The notes under the pieces were generated by a model. The model made no database searches and was not told where the DNA came from. It was given only the letters and a program-made list of their open reading frames with translations. Source: Termitidicoccus mucosus (lineage in GTDB: Bacteria; Verrucomicrobiota; Verrucomicrobiia; Opitutales; Opitutaceae). Taken from it: a stretch of 64,000 nucleotides of DNA. The translations under genes were made by a program, and so were the position numbers. Positions 44,952 to 56,160 of the stretch are shown in pieces. Position 1 is the stretch's first letter. Each line of letters starts with the position of its first letter. Location of the stretch: positions 1,426,001 to 1,490,000 of the forward strand of contig NZ_CP109796.1 of assembly GCF_038725785.1 (NCBI RefSeq), given 5' to 3'.

Positions 44952-47144
44952 ATGATCTTGCGCCCATTTTCGCTCCCGCCCGCGGCCGTCCTCGCCCTCG
45001 CCCTCGCCCTCGCCACAGCCTCGTCCACCCCTCCCGCCGCGCACGCCCAAGAGCCCGAGCCCGCCACGCCTGCCGCCGGCGCTTCCGCCCCGGCGGGCGA
45101 GGTACCAGCCCCGCCAGTCGCCCTGACCACTCCGCTCACTCCGGCCGGCAACCCCGACGAACGCCTGTCACAATTCAACTTCCCGAGCATGCCCCTCAGC
45201 ATGGTCATCCCCGAGTTGGAAAACCTCACCGGCCGCACCGTCCTCCGCCAGCAAGGCCTGCCCAACGTCGAAATCACCCTCGTCTTCAAGACCCCGCCCA
45301 CCCGGGCCGAGGCGCTCCAGGCGCTCGAGACCGTGCTCAACCTCAACCAGATCGCGCTCGTCCCCCTCGGCGACAAGTTCGTGAAAATGCTCCCCATGCC
45401 CAGCGTGCGCTTCGAGGCGCCGCTCATGATCGACGGCTCCGCGCTCGGCTACCCGCCCAGCGGACGCGTCGCCACCAAGCTCTTCCAGCTCGAATTTCTC
45501 CGCGTCGCCGAGTTTGTCCCGCAGATCGCCACCCTCCTCAACGCCAGCATCGGCAGCTTCTCGCTCTTTGAAAAGGCCAACGCCGTCCTCATCACCGATT
45601 CCATCAGCACCCTCCAGCGCATCGAAGTGCTCTTGAAAAAACTCGATCAACCCGTCAGCGCCGGCATCGGGACGAAATTCTACACGCTTCGCTTCGCCAA
45701 GGCCTCCGATCTTGTGGCCAAACTCCGCAGCATCCTCCAGGGCCCGCTGCTCCAGCAACTCAGCTCCGCCACCACCTACAACGCCGACGACCGCACCAAC
45801 CAGGTCGTCCTCATCTGCGACCAGCGCCAGTTCCCCTTCTTCGACGACCTCGTCGCCAAGCTCGACGTCAAGGCCGACCCCAACACCCGCACCGAGGTCA
45901 TCCACCTCAACAACGCCAACGCCAAGGACGTCGCGACCCTTCTCAGCACCCTCATCGCCGGCCAGACGAAGGCCGCCCAGCAGGCCCAGGCCGCCTCCGT
46001 CACCGCCAACCAGCGCCAGCAACGCCAGCAGCAACAGGCCACCGCACGCACCGCCAACCAGCCCGCCAACGCCGCCAACCGCACCGGCCAGGCGACCGCC
46101 GCCCTCGCGCCCGCCACCACCGTCACGCTCCCCGGTGGCAATCTCGGCCTGCCCAGCTCGGAGGAATTCAGCACGCTCATCACCATCCAGCCCGACGAAC
46201 GCATCAACGCCGTCGTGGTCTCCGGCACGGTGGACGACATCCGCATCATCCAGGAACTCGTCGCCAAGATCGACATCCTCCTCGCCCAAGTCCGCATCGA
46301 GGTCGTCATCGCCGAGGTGAGTTTGAGCGACAATCAGGAAAGCGGAATCGACGCGCTCGGACTGCAAGTAGTCGGTGGAAAACTGACCGGTGTCGGCGCA
46401 AGCGGCCCGGGCTTCGTCGCCAGCGCGCTTTCCACCTCGGGCACGACGGGCGGCTTCTTTAATATCGCCGGTCAACTGTCCGGGGTATTGTCACTCGATA
46501 CCAGACCCCGGAAAACCAATACCACCATCATTTCCACCCCCAGCATTGTCACGGCGCACAATAAGGAAGCCTATATCAAGGTGGGCGAAAAACGTCCGGT
46601 CATCACCGGCTCGAGCGACTATATCAGCAGCGGAGGCGGCACCCGCAGCACGATCACCCAGCAAGACATCGGGTTGGAGCTGAAGGTAAAGCCGCTCATC
46701 GGAAAAGACGGCTCCGTGCAGTTGGAAATCACGCAGACCGTGCAAAACATCAAGGACACCACGAAGATCGACGGCAATGACCAGCCCATCGTCGGCAATC
46801 GCGAGGCGCAGTCATTTATCAATGTCCACAGCGGTGAGATTATTGTCCTGGGCGGCCTGCAGGAGCAATCCGACACCAAAAACCGCAGCAGGCTCGGCCC
46901 CATTCCGATCATCGGCGATTTTCTCGGCTCCAGAAAAAAGGAAACACGCAGGTCCGACCTCCTGTTTTTCATCCGTCCGACCGTGCTCACCACCGCCGAC
47001 ACGGACAATGTTTCCGCGTATCAACGCATGGATACGATGCACAACCTCGATCCCATGCGCTCCATGCTCGGCATCCCGGAAAACGAAAGACTTCCCGGTG
47101 AATCTGCGCACTCCGCCGCCCCTTCGATGAAACGTCCTCGCTAA
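44952..47144 (+). CDS. gspD: Type II secretion secretin (GspD-like)
   Basis: Outer-membrane ring protein, 730 residues. Signal peptide about 1-34, Ala/Pro-rich spacer, N-domains with FNFPSMPLSMVIPELENLTG, repeated N1-type modules (TKFYTLRFAKASDLVAKLRS; TEVIHLNNANAKDVATLLST) separated by a Gln/Ala/Asn-rich loop about 335-385, then the secretin core (RIEVVIAEVSL, STPSIVTAHNKEAYIKVGEK, SGEIIVLGGLQEQSDTKNRS, LFFIRPTVLT). Followed by gspE and gspF; pseudopilin genes are not adjacent. Confidence 0.93.
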   Translation: MILRPFSLPPAAVLALALALATASSTPPAAHAQEPEPATPAAGASAPAGEVPAPPVALTTPLTPAGNPDERLSQFNFPSMPLSMVIPELENLTGRTVLRQQGLPNVEITLVFKTPPTRAEALQALETVLNLNQIALVPLGDKFVKMLPMPSVRFEAPLMIDGSALGYPPSGRVATKLFQLEFLRVAEFVPQIATLLNASIGSFSLFEKANAVLITDSISTLQRIEVLLKKLDQPVSAGIGTKFYTLRFAKASDLVAKLRSILQGPLLQQLSSATTYNADDRTNQVVLICDQRQFPFFDDLVAKLDVKADPNTRTEVIHLNNANAKDVATLLSTLIAGQTKAAQQAQAASVTANQRQQRQQQQATARTANQPANAANRTGQATAALAPATTVTLPGGNLGLPSSEEFSTLITIQPDERINAVVVSGTVDDIRIIQELVAKIDILLAQVRIEVVIAEVSLSDNQESGIDALGLQVVGGKLTGVGASGPGFVASALSTSGTTGGFFNIAGQLSGVLSLDTRPRKTNTTIISTPSIVTAHNKEAYIKVGEKRPVITGSSDYISSGGGTRSTITQQDIGLELKVKPLIGKDGSVQLEITQTVQNIKDTTKIDGNDQPIVGNREAQSFINVHSGEIIVLGGLQEQSDTKNRSRLGPIPIIGDFLGSRKKETRRSDLLFFIRPTVLTTADTDNVSAYQRMDTMHNLDPMRSMLGIPENERLPGESAHSAAPSMKRPR

Positions 47145-47179
47145 ACCGGCACCCACCAATCCGCTCCGCGCCAGCCACC

Positions 47180-48973
47180 ATGCCTTCCGGCACCGCCATC
47201 CCGCCCGACGCCACCCTGCCCGCCTCGCTCGCAGCCCGCCTCACCGACGAGCAAATCCAAGCCGTGCTGGAGGCCCCGCGCGGACACCGCGTCAAGACCA
47301 TCGCCATCGCGCTCAACCTTTCCGAGCCCGACGCCCTCGCCAAGCTCGCCACCGCCAGCGGATTCCTCGCCGCCGCCAACCTCGAAGCCGACACCGCATC
47401 CCTCGGCCTTCTCCCCGCCCGCCTCGTCCACGATTACCAGATCGTGCCCATCGTCGTCGCCCAAGGCGGCGATGATGAAGCGACAAGTGACAAGTCACAA
47501 GGCACAGAAAAAGAAACCGGGGCTCCCGGCCAGCCGGGGGACGGCGACAGCCAGCCGGACGCCATCCTCCACCTTGCCACCGCCTGGCCCCCCGACGGCG
47601 TAATGGTTGACTGGATACGCACCTTCACCCCCCGCCCCCTCGCCTGGCACCTCGGCGTCCCCGAAAAAATCCACCAGCTCATCCTCCAGCATTTCGGCGT
47701 CGGCTCCGGCAGCCTGGAGGACAGCGACGACGACTACATCGCCCCCGAGATCGCCCAGCAGGCCGAGGCCGACGTGGACGAGGACGCCGCCGTCGTCCGC
47801 TTCGTTTCCGACGTCATTTCCCAAGCCGTCGCCGACGAGGCCACCGACATCCATTTCGAGCCGCAGGAAGGCCGCCTGCAAATCCGCTACCGCGTGGACG
47901 GGCTGCTCGTCCCCGTGCCCGTCCCCGAAAACCTCCTCCGCTTCCAGGACGCCATCATCTCGCGCCTCAAGATCATGGCGAAGCTCAACATCTCCGAAAA
48001 ACGCCTCCCGCAGGACGGCCGCATCAACTTCCGCTCCAACGGCACCGTCCTCGACATCCGCGTCGCCACCGCCCCCACCATCTACGCCGAATCCATCTCC
48101 CTCCGCCTCCTCAACCAGAAAAAGCAGGCCTTCTCCATGGAAAAACTCGGCATGACCGCCGAGGAACAGGCCGTCATCCGCAAATCCCTCGACATCCCCC
48201 ACGGCATCATCCTCGTCACCGGCCCCACCGGCTCCGGCAAATCCACCACCCTCAACGCCTTCCTCCGCGAAATCAACTCCCCCGACCTCCGCATCGTCAC
48301 CGTCGAGGATCCCATCGAATACGAGGTTCCCGGCGTCAACCAGATGCAGATGCGCCCCGAAATCGGCCTCACCTTCGCCTCCGCCCTCCGCTCCATCCTC
48401 CGCCAGGACCCCGACGTCATCATGGTCGGCGAAATCCGCGACGGCGAGACCGCCGACATCGCCATCCGCGCCTCCCTCACCGGCCACTTGGTGTTTTCGA
48501 CCCTGCACACCAACGACGCCCCCGGCGCCATCACCCGCCTGATCGACATGGGCATCGAGCCCTTCCTCGTCGCCTCCTCCATCGAGCTCGTCATCGCCCA
48601 GCGCCTCGTCCGCCGTCTCTGTCCCGAGTGCGCCCGCCCCGCGCCCGTCAACAAAAACAAACTCCGGGACACCCTCGCCATCCTCGACCTCGACCCCGCC
48701 GAGGCCGACACCATCGAAACCCTCCGCCAACCCTGCGGCTGCGACCGCTGCCGCGGCAGCGGCTACCGCGGCCGCATCGGCCTGTTCGAGATTTTCACGC
48801 TCAACGACGAAATCCACGAACTCATCTTAAAACGCGAAAGCACCCGCGCTCTTACCAACTGCGCCCGCAAACACGGCATGAGGCCCCTGCAACAATCCGG
48901 CTGGGAAAAAATCAAATCCGGCCACACCACTCTCGAAGAAGTCCTCCGCGTCATCACCGTGACCGAAAAGTAA
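47180..48973 (+). CDS. gspE: Type II secretion / type IV pilus assembly ATPase (GspE/PilB)
   Basis: Hexameric motor ATPase, 597 residues. N-terminal MshEN-like domain, a variable linker about 97-120 (see the repeat at 47480), then the N2 region DEATDIHFEPQEGRLQIRYR, Walker A TGPTGSGKST (about 348-355), Asp box, Walker B VIMVGEIRDGETADIA, His box HLVFSTLHTNDAPGA and the zinc site CPECARP...CGCDRCRGSGYRGR. Complete. Confidence 0.95.
   Translation: MPSGTAIPPDATLPASLAARLTDEQIQAVLEAPRGHRVKTIAIALNLSEPDALAKLATASGFLAAANLEADTASLGLLPARLVHDYQIVPIVVAQGGDDEATSDKSQGTEKETGAPGQPGDGDSQPDAILHLATAWPPDGVMVDWIRTFTPRPLAWHLGVPEKIHQLILQHFGVGSGSLEDSDDDYIAPEIAQQAEADVDEDAAVVRFVSDVISQAVADEATDIHFEPQEGRLQIRYRVDGLLVPVPVPENLLRFQDAIISRLKIMAKLNISEKRLPQDGRINFRSNGTVLDIRVATAPTIYAESISLRLLNQKKQAFSMEKLGMTAEEQAVIRKSLDIPHGIILVTGPTGSGKSTTLNAFLREINSPDLRIVTVEDPIEYEVPGVNQMQMRPEIGLTFASALRSILRQDPDVIMVGEIRDGETADIAIRASLTGHLVFSTLHTNDAPGAITRLIDMGIEPFLVASSIELVIAQRLVRRLCPECARPAPVNKNKLRDTLAILDLDPAEADTIETLRQPCGCDRCRGSGYRGRIGLFEIFTLNDEIHELILKRESTRALTNCARKHGMRPLQQSGWEKIKSGHTTLEEVLRVITVTEK
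47480..47506 (+). repeat. AAGTGACAAGT word repeat inside gspE
   Basis: CGACAAGTGACAAGTCACAA then GGCAC within the gspE linker codons (residues about 101-109, read as ATSDKSQGT). On the other strand it matches the CTTGTGACTTGTCACTTG words of the intergenic elements at 27236, 37126 and 37780. Confidence 0.65.
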
Positions 48974-48989
48974 CGGCTCGCTCCGCTCG

Positions 48990-49164
48990 CAAATCCCAAA
49001 TTCCAATGGCCAAATCCCAAAGAAATTCCAAATTTCAAAAAAGCGCACCACTCCACCTCCTCCCGATGCCACTCCCCCTTTGCCTCACCATCCGCCTCTT
49101 TGAAATTTGAGTTTTCTCCATTGGGACTTTTTTGGGATTTGGGATTTCGGGATTTGGAATTTTC
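48990..49164. repeat. Palindrome of AAATCCCAAATTCC-type words, gspE-gspF gap
   Basis: Two about 50-60-bp arms, imperfect: left repeats AAATCCCAAA/TTCCAA, right repeats TTTGGGATTT/GGAATT. It fills the gap and ends 12 bp before the gspF GTG. Confidence 0.85.
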
Positions 49165-49176
49165 AACTTCAGCATC

Positions 49177-50469
49177 GTGCCTGCCTTCACCTACACCGCC
49201 CGCGACCGCTCCGGCCAGACCGTCCAATCGACGCTCGACGCGCCCAGCCGCAAGGACGCCCTTCGCCTCCTCGCCGCGCGCGGCCTCCAGCCCGTGAGCA
49301 TCGACGAATCCGGCGCCGCCTCCGCCGCGAAAACCAAACCCGCCAGGCTCCGCTCCACCCCTGGCCCCGCCTCCGCATCCGCCCCGCAAGCCGCCGTCGC
49401 GAACACCCCCGTCAATACCCGCCTCACCTTCACCCGCCGCGAATGCCTTCCCTTTTTGCAGGCGCTCGCCGACCTGATTTCCAGCGGCCTCTCCGCCGGC
49501 GAGTCGCTGCGTCTTCTCACCCAGCGCGTCCGCAGCCCTCGCCTCCGCGCGCTTTGCGCCCGCCTCTGGGAGCTCGTCAGCGAAGGCGCCACGCTTTCCC
49601 GCGCGCTCGCCGCGTTTCCTCAGGTGTTCGAATCGTCCATCATCAACCTCATCCAGGCCGGCGAGGCCACCGGCAACCTTCGCGAAGTCCTCGACCGCCT
49701 CATCGAGCACCTCTCCGAGCGCGCCCGCCTCAAGCGCGAACTCGTCAACGCCCTCGCCTACCCGCTCCTGCTCATGGTCATCGCCGGCGGCGTGATCCTG
49801 TTCTTCCTCTTTTTCCTCCTGCCGCGCATGGAGTCGCTCTTCACCGCGCTCGGCAGCCGCCTGCCCGTCTCGACCAAGATCCTCATCGGCTTCGCCAACT
49901 TCTCGCTCACCTACGGCATTTTCATCGCCGGGGCGCTCGTCTTCGCCGGGCTCGCCGTCTGGCGCTGGTACAAGACCCCCGCGGGCCGCGCCGCCATCGA
50001 CGCGCTGCTCCTGAAAATCCCGCTCGTCGGTCCGTTCCTCGTGAGCCGCACCGTGCTCTCCATCAGCCAGACCCTCTCCATCCTGCTCGAAAACGGCATC
50101 ACCGCCTCCGAGGCGCTGAAAATGACCGGACGCCAGATCAACAACCGCGTGCACCACGACGCCTTCGACGAGGCCATCTCGCGCGTGATGGAAGGCGAAT
50201 CCCTCTCCGGCGCGCTCCAGCGCACGGACTGTTTTCCGCCGCTCGTCCTCGACCAGCTCGCCATCGGCGAAAACACCGGCAGCATCGTGCCCAGCCTGAA
50301 AAAAATCGCGGTGAACTACCAGCAGATCGTCACCTCGCGGCTGACCCTGTTCACCAACTTTCTCGGCACTGCGGTCCTGCTCGGCACCTTCGGTTTCATT
50401 GCCTTTCTCGCCTTTGCGATGATCAGCGCCATCTTCGGCCTCAGCTCCTCCTTCTCCCACCGGGGATGA
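49177..50469 (+). CDS. gspF: Type II secretion inner-membrane platform protein
   Basis: Membrane platform of the secretion or pilus machine, 430 residues with three membrane segments. Starts PAFTYTARDRSGQTVQSTLD after GTG 49177, exactly the family N-terminus; the longer ATG 49132 frame reads through the palindrome and is rejected. Two GspF domains: FLQALADLISSGLSAGESLR ... LIQAGEATGNLREVLDRL and SISQTLSILLENGITASEAL ... IGENTGSIVPSLKKIA. Confidence 0.95.
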   Translation: MPAFTYTARDRSGQTVQSTLDAPSRKDALRLLAARGLQPVSIDESGAASAAKTKPARLRSTPGPASASAPQAAVANTPVNTRLTFTRRECLPFLQALADLISSGLSAGESLRLLTQRVRSPRLRALCARLWELVSEGATLSRALAAFPQVFESSIINLIQAGEATGNLREVLDRLIEHLSERARLKRELVNALAYPLLLMVIAGGVILFFLFFLLPRMESLFTALGSRLPVSTKILIGFANFSLTYGIFIAGALVFAGLAVWRWYKTPAGRAAIDALLLKIPLVGPFLVSRTVLSISQTLSILLENGITASEALKMTGRQINNRVHHDAFDEAISRVMEGESLSGALQRTDCFPPLVLDQLAIGENTGSIVPSLKKIAVNYQQIVTSRLTLFTNFLGTAVLLGTFGFIAFLAFAMISAIFGLSSSFSHRG

Positions 50470-50525
50470 TGAATGACGCCTGCCCCCCGGAGCGCCCAAA
50501 CTCCCCCGTGGGAACGCCTCCTTCA

Positions 50526-50622
50526 GTTCTTTCCTCTTTCTCTTTATCTTTCCTCTTTCTCCCCGGATGAGGGGCTGTGAAAAGGGAAGAAAGAGGAAAG
50601 ATAAAGAGAAAGAGGAAAGAAC
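50526..50622. repeat. Purine/pyrimidine palindrome, gspF-argA gap
   Basis: Perfect 35-bp inverted repeat (50526-50560 pyrimidine, 50588-50622 purine), 27-nt centre with its own CCCC/GGGG pairing. Word order differs from the other copies (CTTTATC moved), and both arms carry the change. Confidence 0.95.
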
Positions 50623-50757
50623 GCTGACACAAACCCGGGCGCCGTATGTCCGCCCCCGCTCCCCCGTTGACTTCCCCGCCCAATCCAACTGACAAAACGA
50701 ATTGCGTTTCCACCGCGCCCGCCTCATTTACCGCACCACACCAAGACACCCAACGCG

Positions 50758-52089
50758 ATGAGCAATGGCTCCACCACGCCGGCCCAGCATGCTGCCGCCG
50801 CCACCACCATCAAACCCGCCGATCTCCGCGGCATCCTGAAATACGTCCCGCGTTTCAAGGACCAGATCTTCGTCATCGCGCTCGACGGCTCCATCGTCGC
50901 CGACGAGAACTTCGGCAACCTCCTCGTCGACATCGCCGTGCTCCGCAGCCTCGCCATCAAGGTCATCCTCGTCCACGGCATCGGCCAGCAAATCCAGCAA
51001 CTCTCCGCCATCCGCTCCATTCCCATCACCGACGCCATCGGCACCGGCGTGACCGACGCCGCCACGCTCGACCTCGCCATCCGCGCCTCCTCCCGCGTCT
51101 CGCACATCATCCTCGAAGGGCTCACCCAGAACGCGCTCAAGTGCGCCATCACCAATGCCGTCCGCGCCGTCCCGCTCGGCATCCTCCGCGGCGTCGATCA
51201 CCAGTTCACCGGCAAGGTGGACCGCATCGACACCGAGTTCATCACCACGCTCATCGACAAGAACATCACGCCCATCGTCTCGCCCATCGGCTTCGGCCCC
51301 GACGGCGGCGCCCTCCGCATCAACTCCGATCTCCTCGCCGCCGAACTCGCCGAGGCGCTCCACGCGACCAAGATCATCTACGCCGCGCCCTCCTCCGGCC
51401 TCACCATCAACGGCGAAGTCCGCCGTGAAATCTCCGCCGACGCCCTCCGCGCGCTGCTCAAGGAACAGCCCGCCGCCATTCCCGAAAGCGAGCGCAGCAA
51501 GGCCGCGCACGCCCTCAAGGCCATCGAGACCGGCACCCCGCGCGTGCACCTCATCGACGGCCGCACCTTCGACAGCCTCCTCAACGAAATCTTCTCCAGC
51601 GAAGGTGTCGGCACGCTCATTTACGGCAACGACTACCAGCAGATCCGCCGCGCCCGCCGCTCCGATGTCCGCGCCATCCACAACCTCACCCGCGGCGGCG
51701 TCCGCCGCGCCGAGCTCCTGCACCGCACGCAGCAGGCCATCGAGAAGAACATCGACCAGTTCTACGTTTACGAAATCGACGAAAGCCTCATCGCCTGCAT
51801 CTCGCTCGCGTCGTATCCGGAAAATCCCGACATCCTCGAACTCGGCTCGCTCTACGTGCTGCCCTTTTATCAAAACCGCGGCATCGGCCGGAGGATGGTG
51901 GACTACATCTGCATGCTGGCGAAGGACCGCGGGGCCAGGACGCTCGTCGCCCTCTCGACGCAGAGTTATTCCTTTTTCACCTCGACGATGGGCTTCGAGG
52001 AAGCCGACAAAAAACTCCTCCCCGCCTCGCGCCTGAAACTCTACGAGGAGAGCGGCCGCAACGCCAAGGTGCTCGTCAAGCAACTCTGA
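50758..52089 (+). CDS. argA: N-acetylglutamate synthase, kinase-like plus GNAT domain
   Basis: First step of arginine synthesis: acetyl-CoA plus glutamate. 443 residues: amino-acid-kinase fold (about 25-290; VILVHGIGQQIQQLSAI, TPIVSPIGFGPDGGALRINS) that lacks kinase function in this family and senses arginine, then a GNAT acetyltransferase domain (about 300-443; LGSLYVLPFYQNRGIGRRMV, the acetyl-CoA loop). Length and order fit E. coli ArgA. Confidence 0.94.
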   Translation: MSNGSTTPAQHAAAATTIKPADLRGILKYVPRFKDQIFVIALDGSIVADENFGNLLVDIAVLRSLAIKVILVHGIGQQIQQLSAIRSIPITDAIGTGVTDAATLDLAIRASSRVSHIILEGLTQNALKCAITNAVRAVPLGILRGVDHQFTGKVDRIDTEFITTLIDKNITPIVSPIGFGPDGGALRINSDLLAAELAEALHATKIIYAAPSSGLTINGEVRREISADALRALLKEQPAAIPESERSKAAHALKAIETGTPRVHLIDGRTFDSLLNEIFSSEGVGTLIYGNDYQQIRRARRSDVRAIHNLTRGGVRRAELLHRTQQAIEKNIDQFYVYEIDESLIACISLASYPENPDILELGSLYVLPFYQNRGIGRRMVDYICMLAKDRGARTLVALSTQSYSFFTSTMGFEEADKKLLPASRLKLYEESGRNAKVLVKQL

Positions 52090-52097
52090 CGCCGCCG

Positions 52098-52264
52098 CAC
52101 GGCAAACGGCGCAACTCAAAGTGATGTCGCCGCCGGAATCTTTCCTCTTTATTCTTTATCTTTCCTCTTTCTCCCTGCCCGTGCCTGACGAAAGATAAAG
52201 ATAAAGAGGAAAGAAGAAAGTGGGAGTGACTCAACTTTGAGTTACACCCCACGGCAAACGGCGC
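52098..52264. repeat. Purine/pyrimidine palindrome within nested direct and inverted repeats
   Basis: Direct repeat CACGGCAAACGGCGC at 52098-52112 and 52250-52264; inside it a 10-bp inverted repeat AACTCAAAGT (52113-52122 with 52234-52243); inside that a pyrimidine arm from 52139 and purine arm to 52221 (imperfect, CTTTCCTCTTT/AAAGAGGAAAG words). Confidence 0.85.
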
Positions 52265-52333
52265 TCTTCGTCGTGGTTCGTCGCTATTTTCGATGGCCAT
52301 TTCAGAAGCATTTTAACCATGGACAAACACCTT

Positions 52334-52422
52334 CTGGTGGAGGGCCGAGCTCCTGCGAGGCCGTTGCCGAAAAACGTAGCACTTAACCGCAACGGCCTCG
52401 CAGGAGCTCGGCCCTCCACCAG
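52334..52422. repeat. 80-bp palindromic element, copy 3
   Basis: Perfect 34-bp inverted repeat (52334-52367 with 52389-52422), 21-nt loop. It differs from the other copies by GCCGTTGC instead of GCCGTCGC, with the compensating change in the other arm. Confidence 0.95.
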
Positions 52423-52583
52423 ACCCCGTAGCGCGGACTGCCAGATCTGCCCGTTTGCCGGCTGGCGTCGTGGCCTCGGGCAGGTCGTCAAGCCTGTCGC
52501 TTCGCCCGAAAGGCAACCTGCGCCACGAAGGACGCTGCGCAGGATCAATCAACAAAGTAGAATTAACGTTTCCTGACGGATAT

Positions 52584-54712
<2,129 letters not shown>

Positions 54713-54779
54713 GTTCTTATGTTTTTCGGGCCGCTGTCAATGGATGATGCCCGGTTTGTCCGCCCCGCCCGGCAAGGGC

Positions 54780-54809
54780 TTGACATCATCCCGGTCCGCT
54801 CGCTATGTT
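54780..54809 (+). promoter_or_regulatory. Sigma-70-type promoter of the nusA operon
   Basis: Consensus TTGACA (54780-54785), 18-nt spacer, TATGTT (54804-54809). Predicted leader of about 80 nt before nusA ATG 54896. Confidence 0.75.
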
Positions 54810-54842
54810 TTCCGACTCACTTCCAACGTTCACTTTCCACTG

Positions 54843-54869
54843 GGTGGGCCTCCGGCCCGCCTTTTTTTT
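54843..54869 (+). terminator. Leader terminator/attenuator of nusA
   Basis: Stem GGTGGGCC/GGCCCGCC (54843-54850 with 54854-54861, one G-T pair), 3-nt loop, then eight T's; located between the promoter and the nusA start, 26 nt before the ATG. Shape of an intrinsic terminator inside the leader. Confidence 0.75.
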
Positions 54870-54895
54870 CAACACACTCAAACACTCACGACTAT

Positions 54896-56119
54896 ATGAG
54901 CAGCGAAATTCTAGCCGTCCTTGAATACATGGAGAAGGAGAAAGGCATTGGCCGCGCCGACATGATTGCCGCGATTGTCAATGCCATCAAAACCGCTGCC
55001 CAAAAAGGGGTTAATTCCGGCCAGGAACTAAAGATCGAGATCAACCCGAAAAACGGTCACCTCAAGGCTTGGTCCCTGCTCAAGGTCGTCGATTCGGTTT
55101 CCAATCCCAAAACCGAGATTCACATCGAAAAAGCCCAGGCGCTCGCCCCGAACGCGCAGCTCGGCGAAATCCTCGAAAAAGAAATCGATCCCTCGATGCT
55201 CGGTCGCATCGCCGCCCAGACGGCCCGGCAGGCCGTCATGCAAAAGCTGCGCCAATTCGAAAAGGACCGGATTTACGACGATTTCAAGGACATGGTCGGC
55301 AACATCGTCACCGGCACCGTCCGCCGGAAAGAGCGCGGCGACATCTACATCGACTTGGGCAAGGCCGAGGCCGTCCTTTCCAACAAGGAGCAGGTGCCCG
55401 GCGAGGAATATCAGGCGGGCGACCGCATCCGCTGCCTGCTGCTCGCCATCGAGGCGACGCCGCGCGGCCCCGAAATCATCCTCAGCCGCGGCAGCCCGAA
55501 ATTCGTCCGCCGCCTGTTCGAACTCGAAGTCACCGAAATCGCCGACGGCACCGTGAAGATCGAGGCCTTCGCCCGCGAGGCCGGCTACCGCACCAAGATC
55601 GCCGTCACGTCCACCGACCCCAAGGTCGATCCCGTCGGCGCCTGCGTCGGCGCGCGCGGCGCCCGCGTGAAAACCATCGTGCGCGAGCTCAACGGCGAAA
55701 AAATCGACATCATCAATTATTTTCCCAATCCGCAGCAGATGATCATCGAGGCGCTCAAGCCCGCCATTCCGCGCGACATCCAGCTCGACGAGAAAAACCA
55801 CCGCATCGCGCTGAAGGTCGATCCCGAAAACCTCGCCATCGCCATCGGACGCAAAGGCCAGAACGCGCGCCTCACCTCGCGCCTCATCGGCTGGCGCCTC
55901 GACATCGAGGAATACAAGGTCGCCACCGCCGACCCGCGCGCCATCGCCATCGATTCCCTCACCAAGAACCTCGGCCTCGCCCGCGAAATCGCCGAACGCC
56001 TCGTCAACATCGGCATGAACTCTCCCGCCGTGCTCGAATCCGTCGACCTCGAAGACCTCATCGAAGCCGGCTTCTCCGAACAGGAAGCGCAGGACGTCCT
56101 GTCCCGCGTGAACAAATAA
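54896..56119 (+). CDS. nusA: Transcription termination/antitermination factor NusA
   Basis: RNA-polymerase-bound elongation factor, 407 residues. N-terminal polymerase-binding domain ([20 protein letters not shown]), S1 domain (about 140-210, [20 protein letters not shown]), KH1 and KH2 ([40 protein letters not shown]), and one C-terminal helix-hairpin-helix-like repeat ([20 protein letters not shown]). It lacks the second acidic repeat of E. coli. First gene of a translation/RNA operon, with an attenuator-like leader. Confidence 0.96.
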   Translation: MSSEILAVLEYMEKEKGIGRADMIAAIVNAIKTAAQKGVNSGQELKIEINPKNGHLKAWSLLKVVDSVSNPKTEIHIEKAQALAPNAQLGEILEKEIDPSMLGRIAAQTARQAVMQKLRQFEKDRIYDDFKDMVGNIVTGTVRRKERGDIYIDLGKAEAVLSNKEQVPGEEYQAGDRIRCLLLAIEATPRGPEIILSRGSPKFVRRLFELEVTEIADGTVKIEAFAREAGYRTKIAVTSTDPKVDPVGACVGARGARVKTIVRELNGEKIDIINYFPNPQQMIIEALKPAIPRDIQLDEKNHRIALKVDPENLAIAIGRKGQNARLTSRLIGWRLDIEEYKVATADPRAIAIDSLTKNLGLAREIAERLVNIGMNSPAVLESVDLEDLIEAGFSEQEAQDVLSRVNK

Positions 56120-56160
56120 AACTCTCGCCCGCCCACAACACCGGCTATCTGATACACTGA

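Larger units (their letters stand above)
52090..52583. other. Gene-free region argA-thiC with two palindromes
   Basis: 494 bp between convergent genes. It holds a purine/pyrimidine palindrome flanked by 15-bp direct repeats and the third 80-bp element, listed separately. The part 52425-52560 shows nothing further to me. Confidence 0.7.

Noticed and set aside
52319-52576. Small protein over the third 80-bp element
   Set aside because: Its sequence is a translation of the palindrome; the same peptide appears in other frames at each copy, so it is not a gene.
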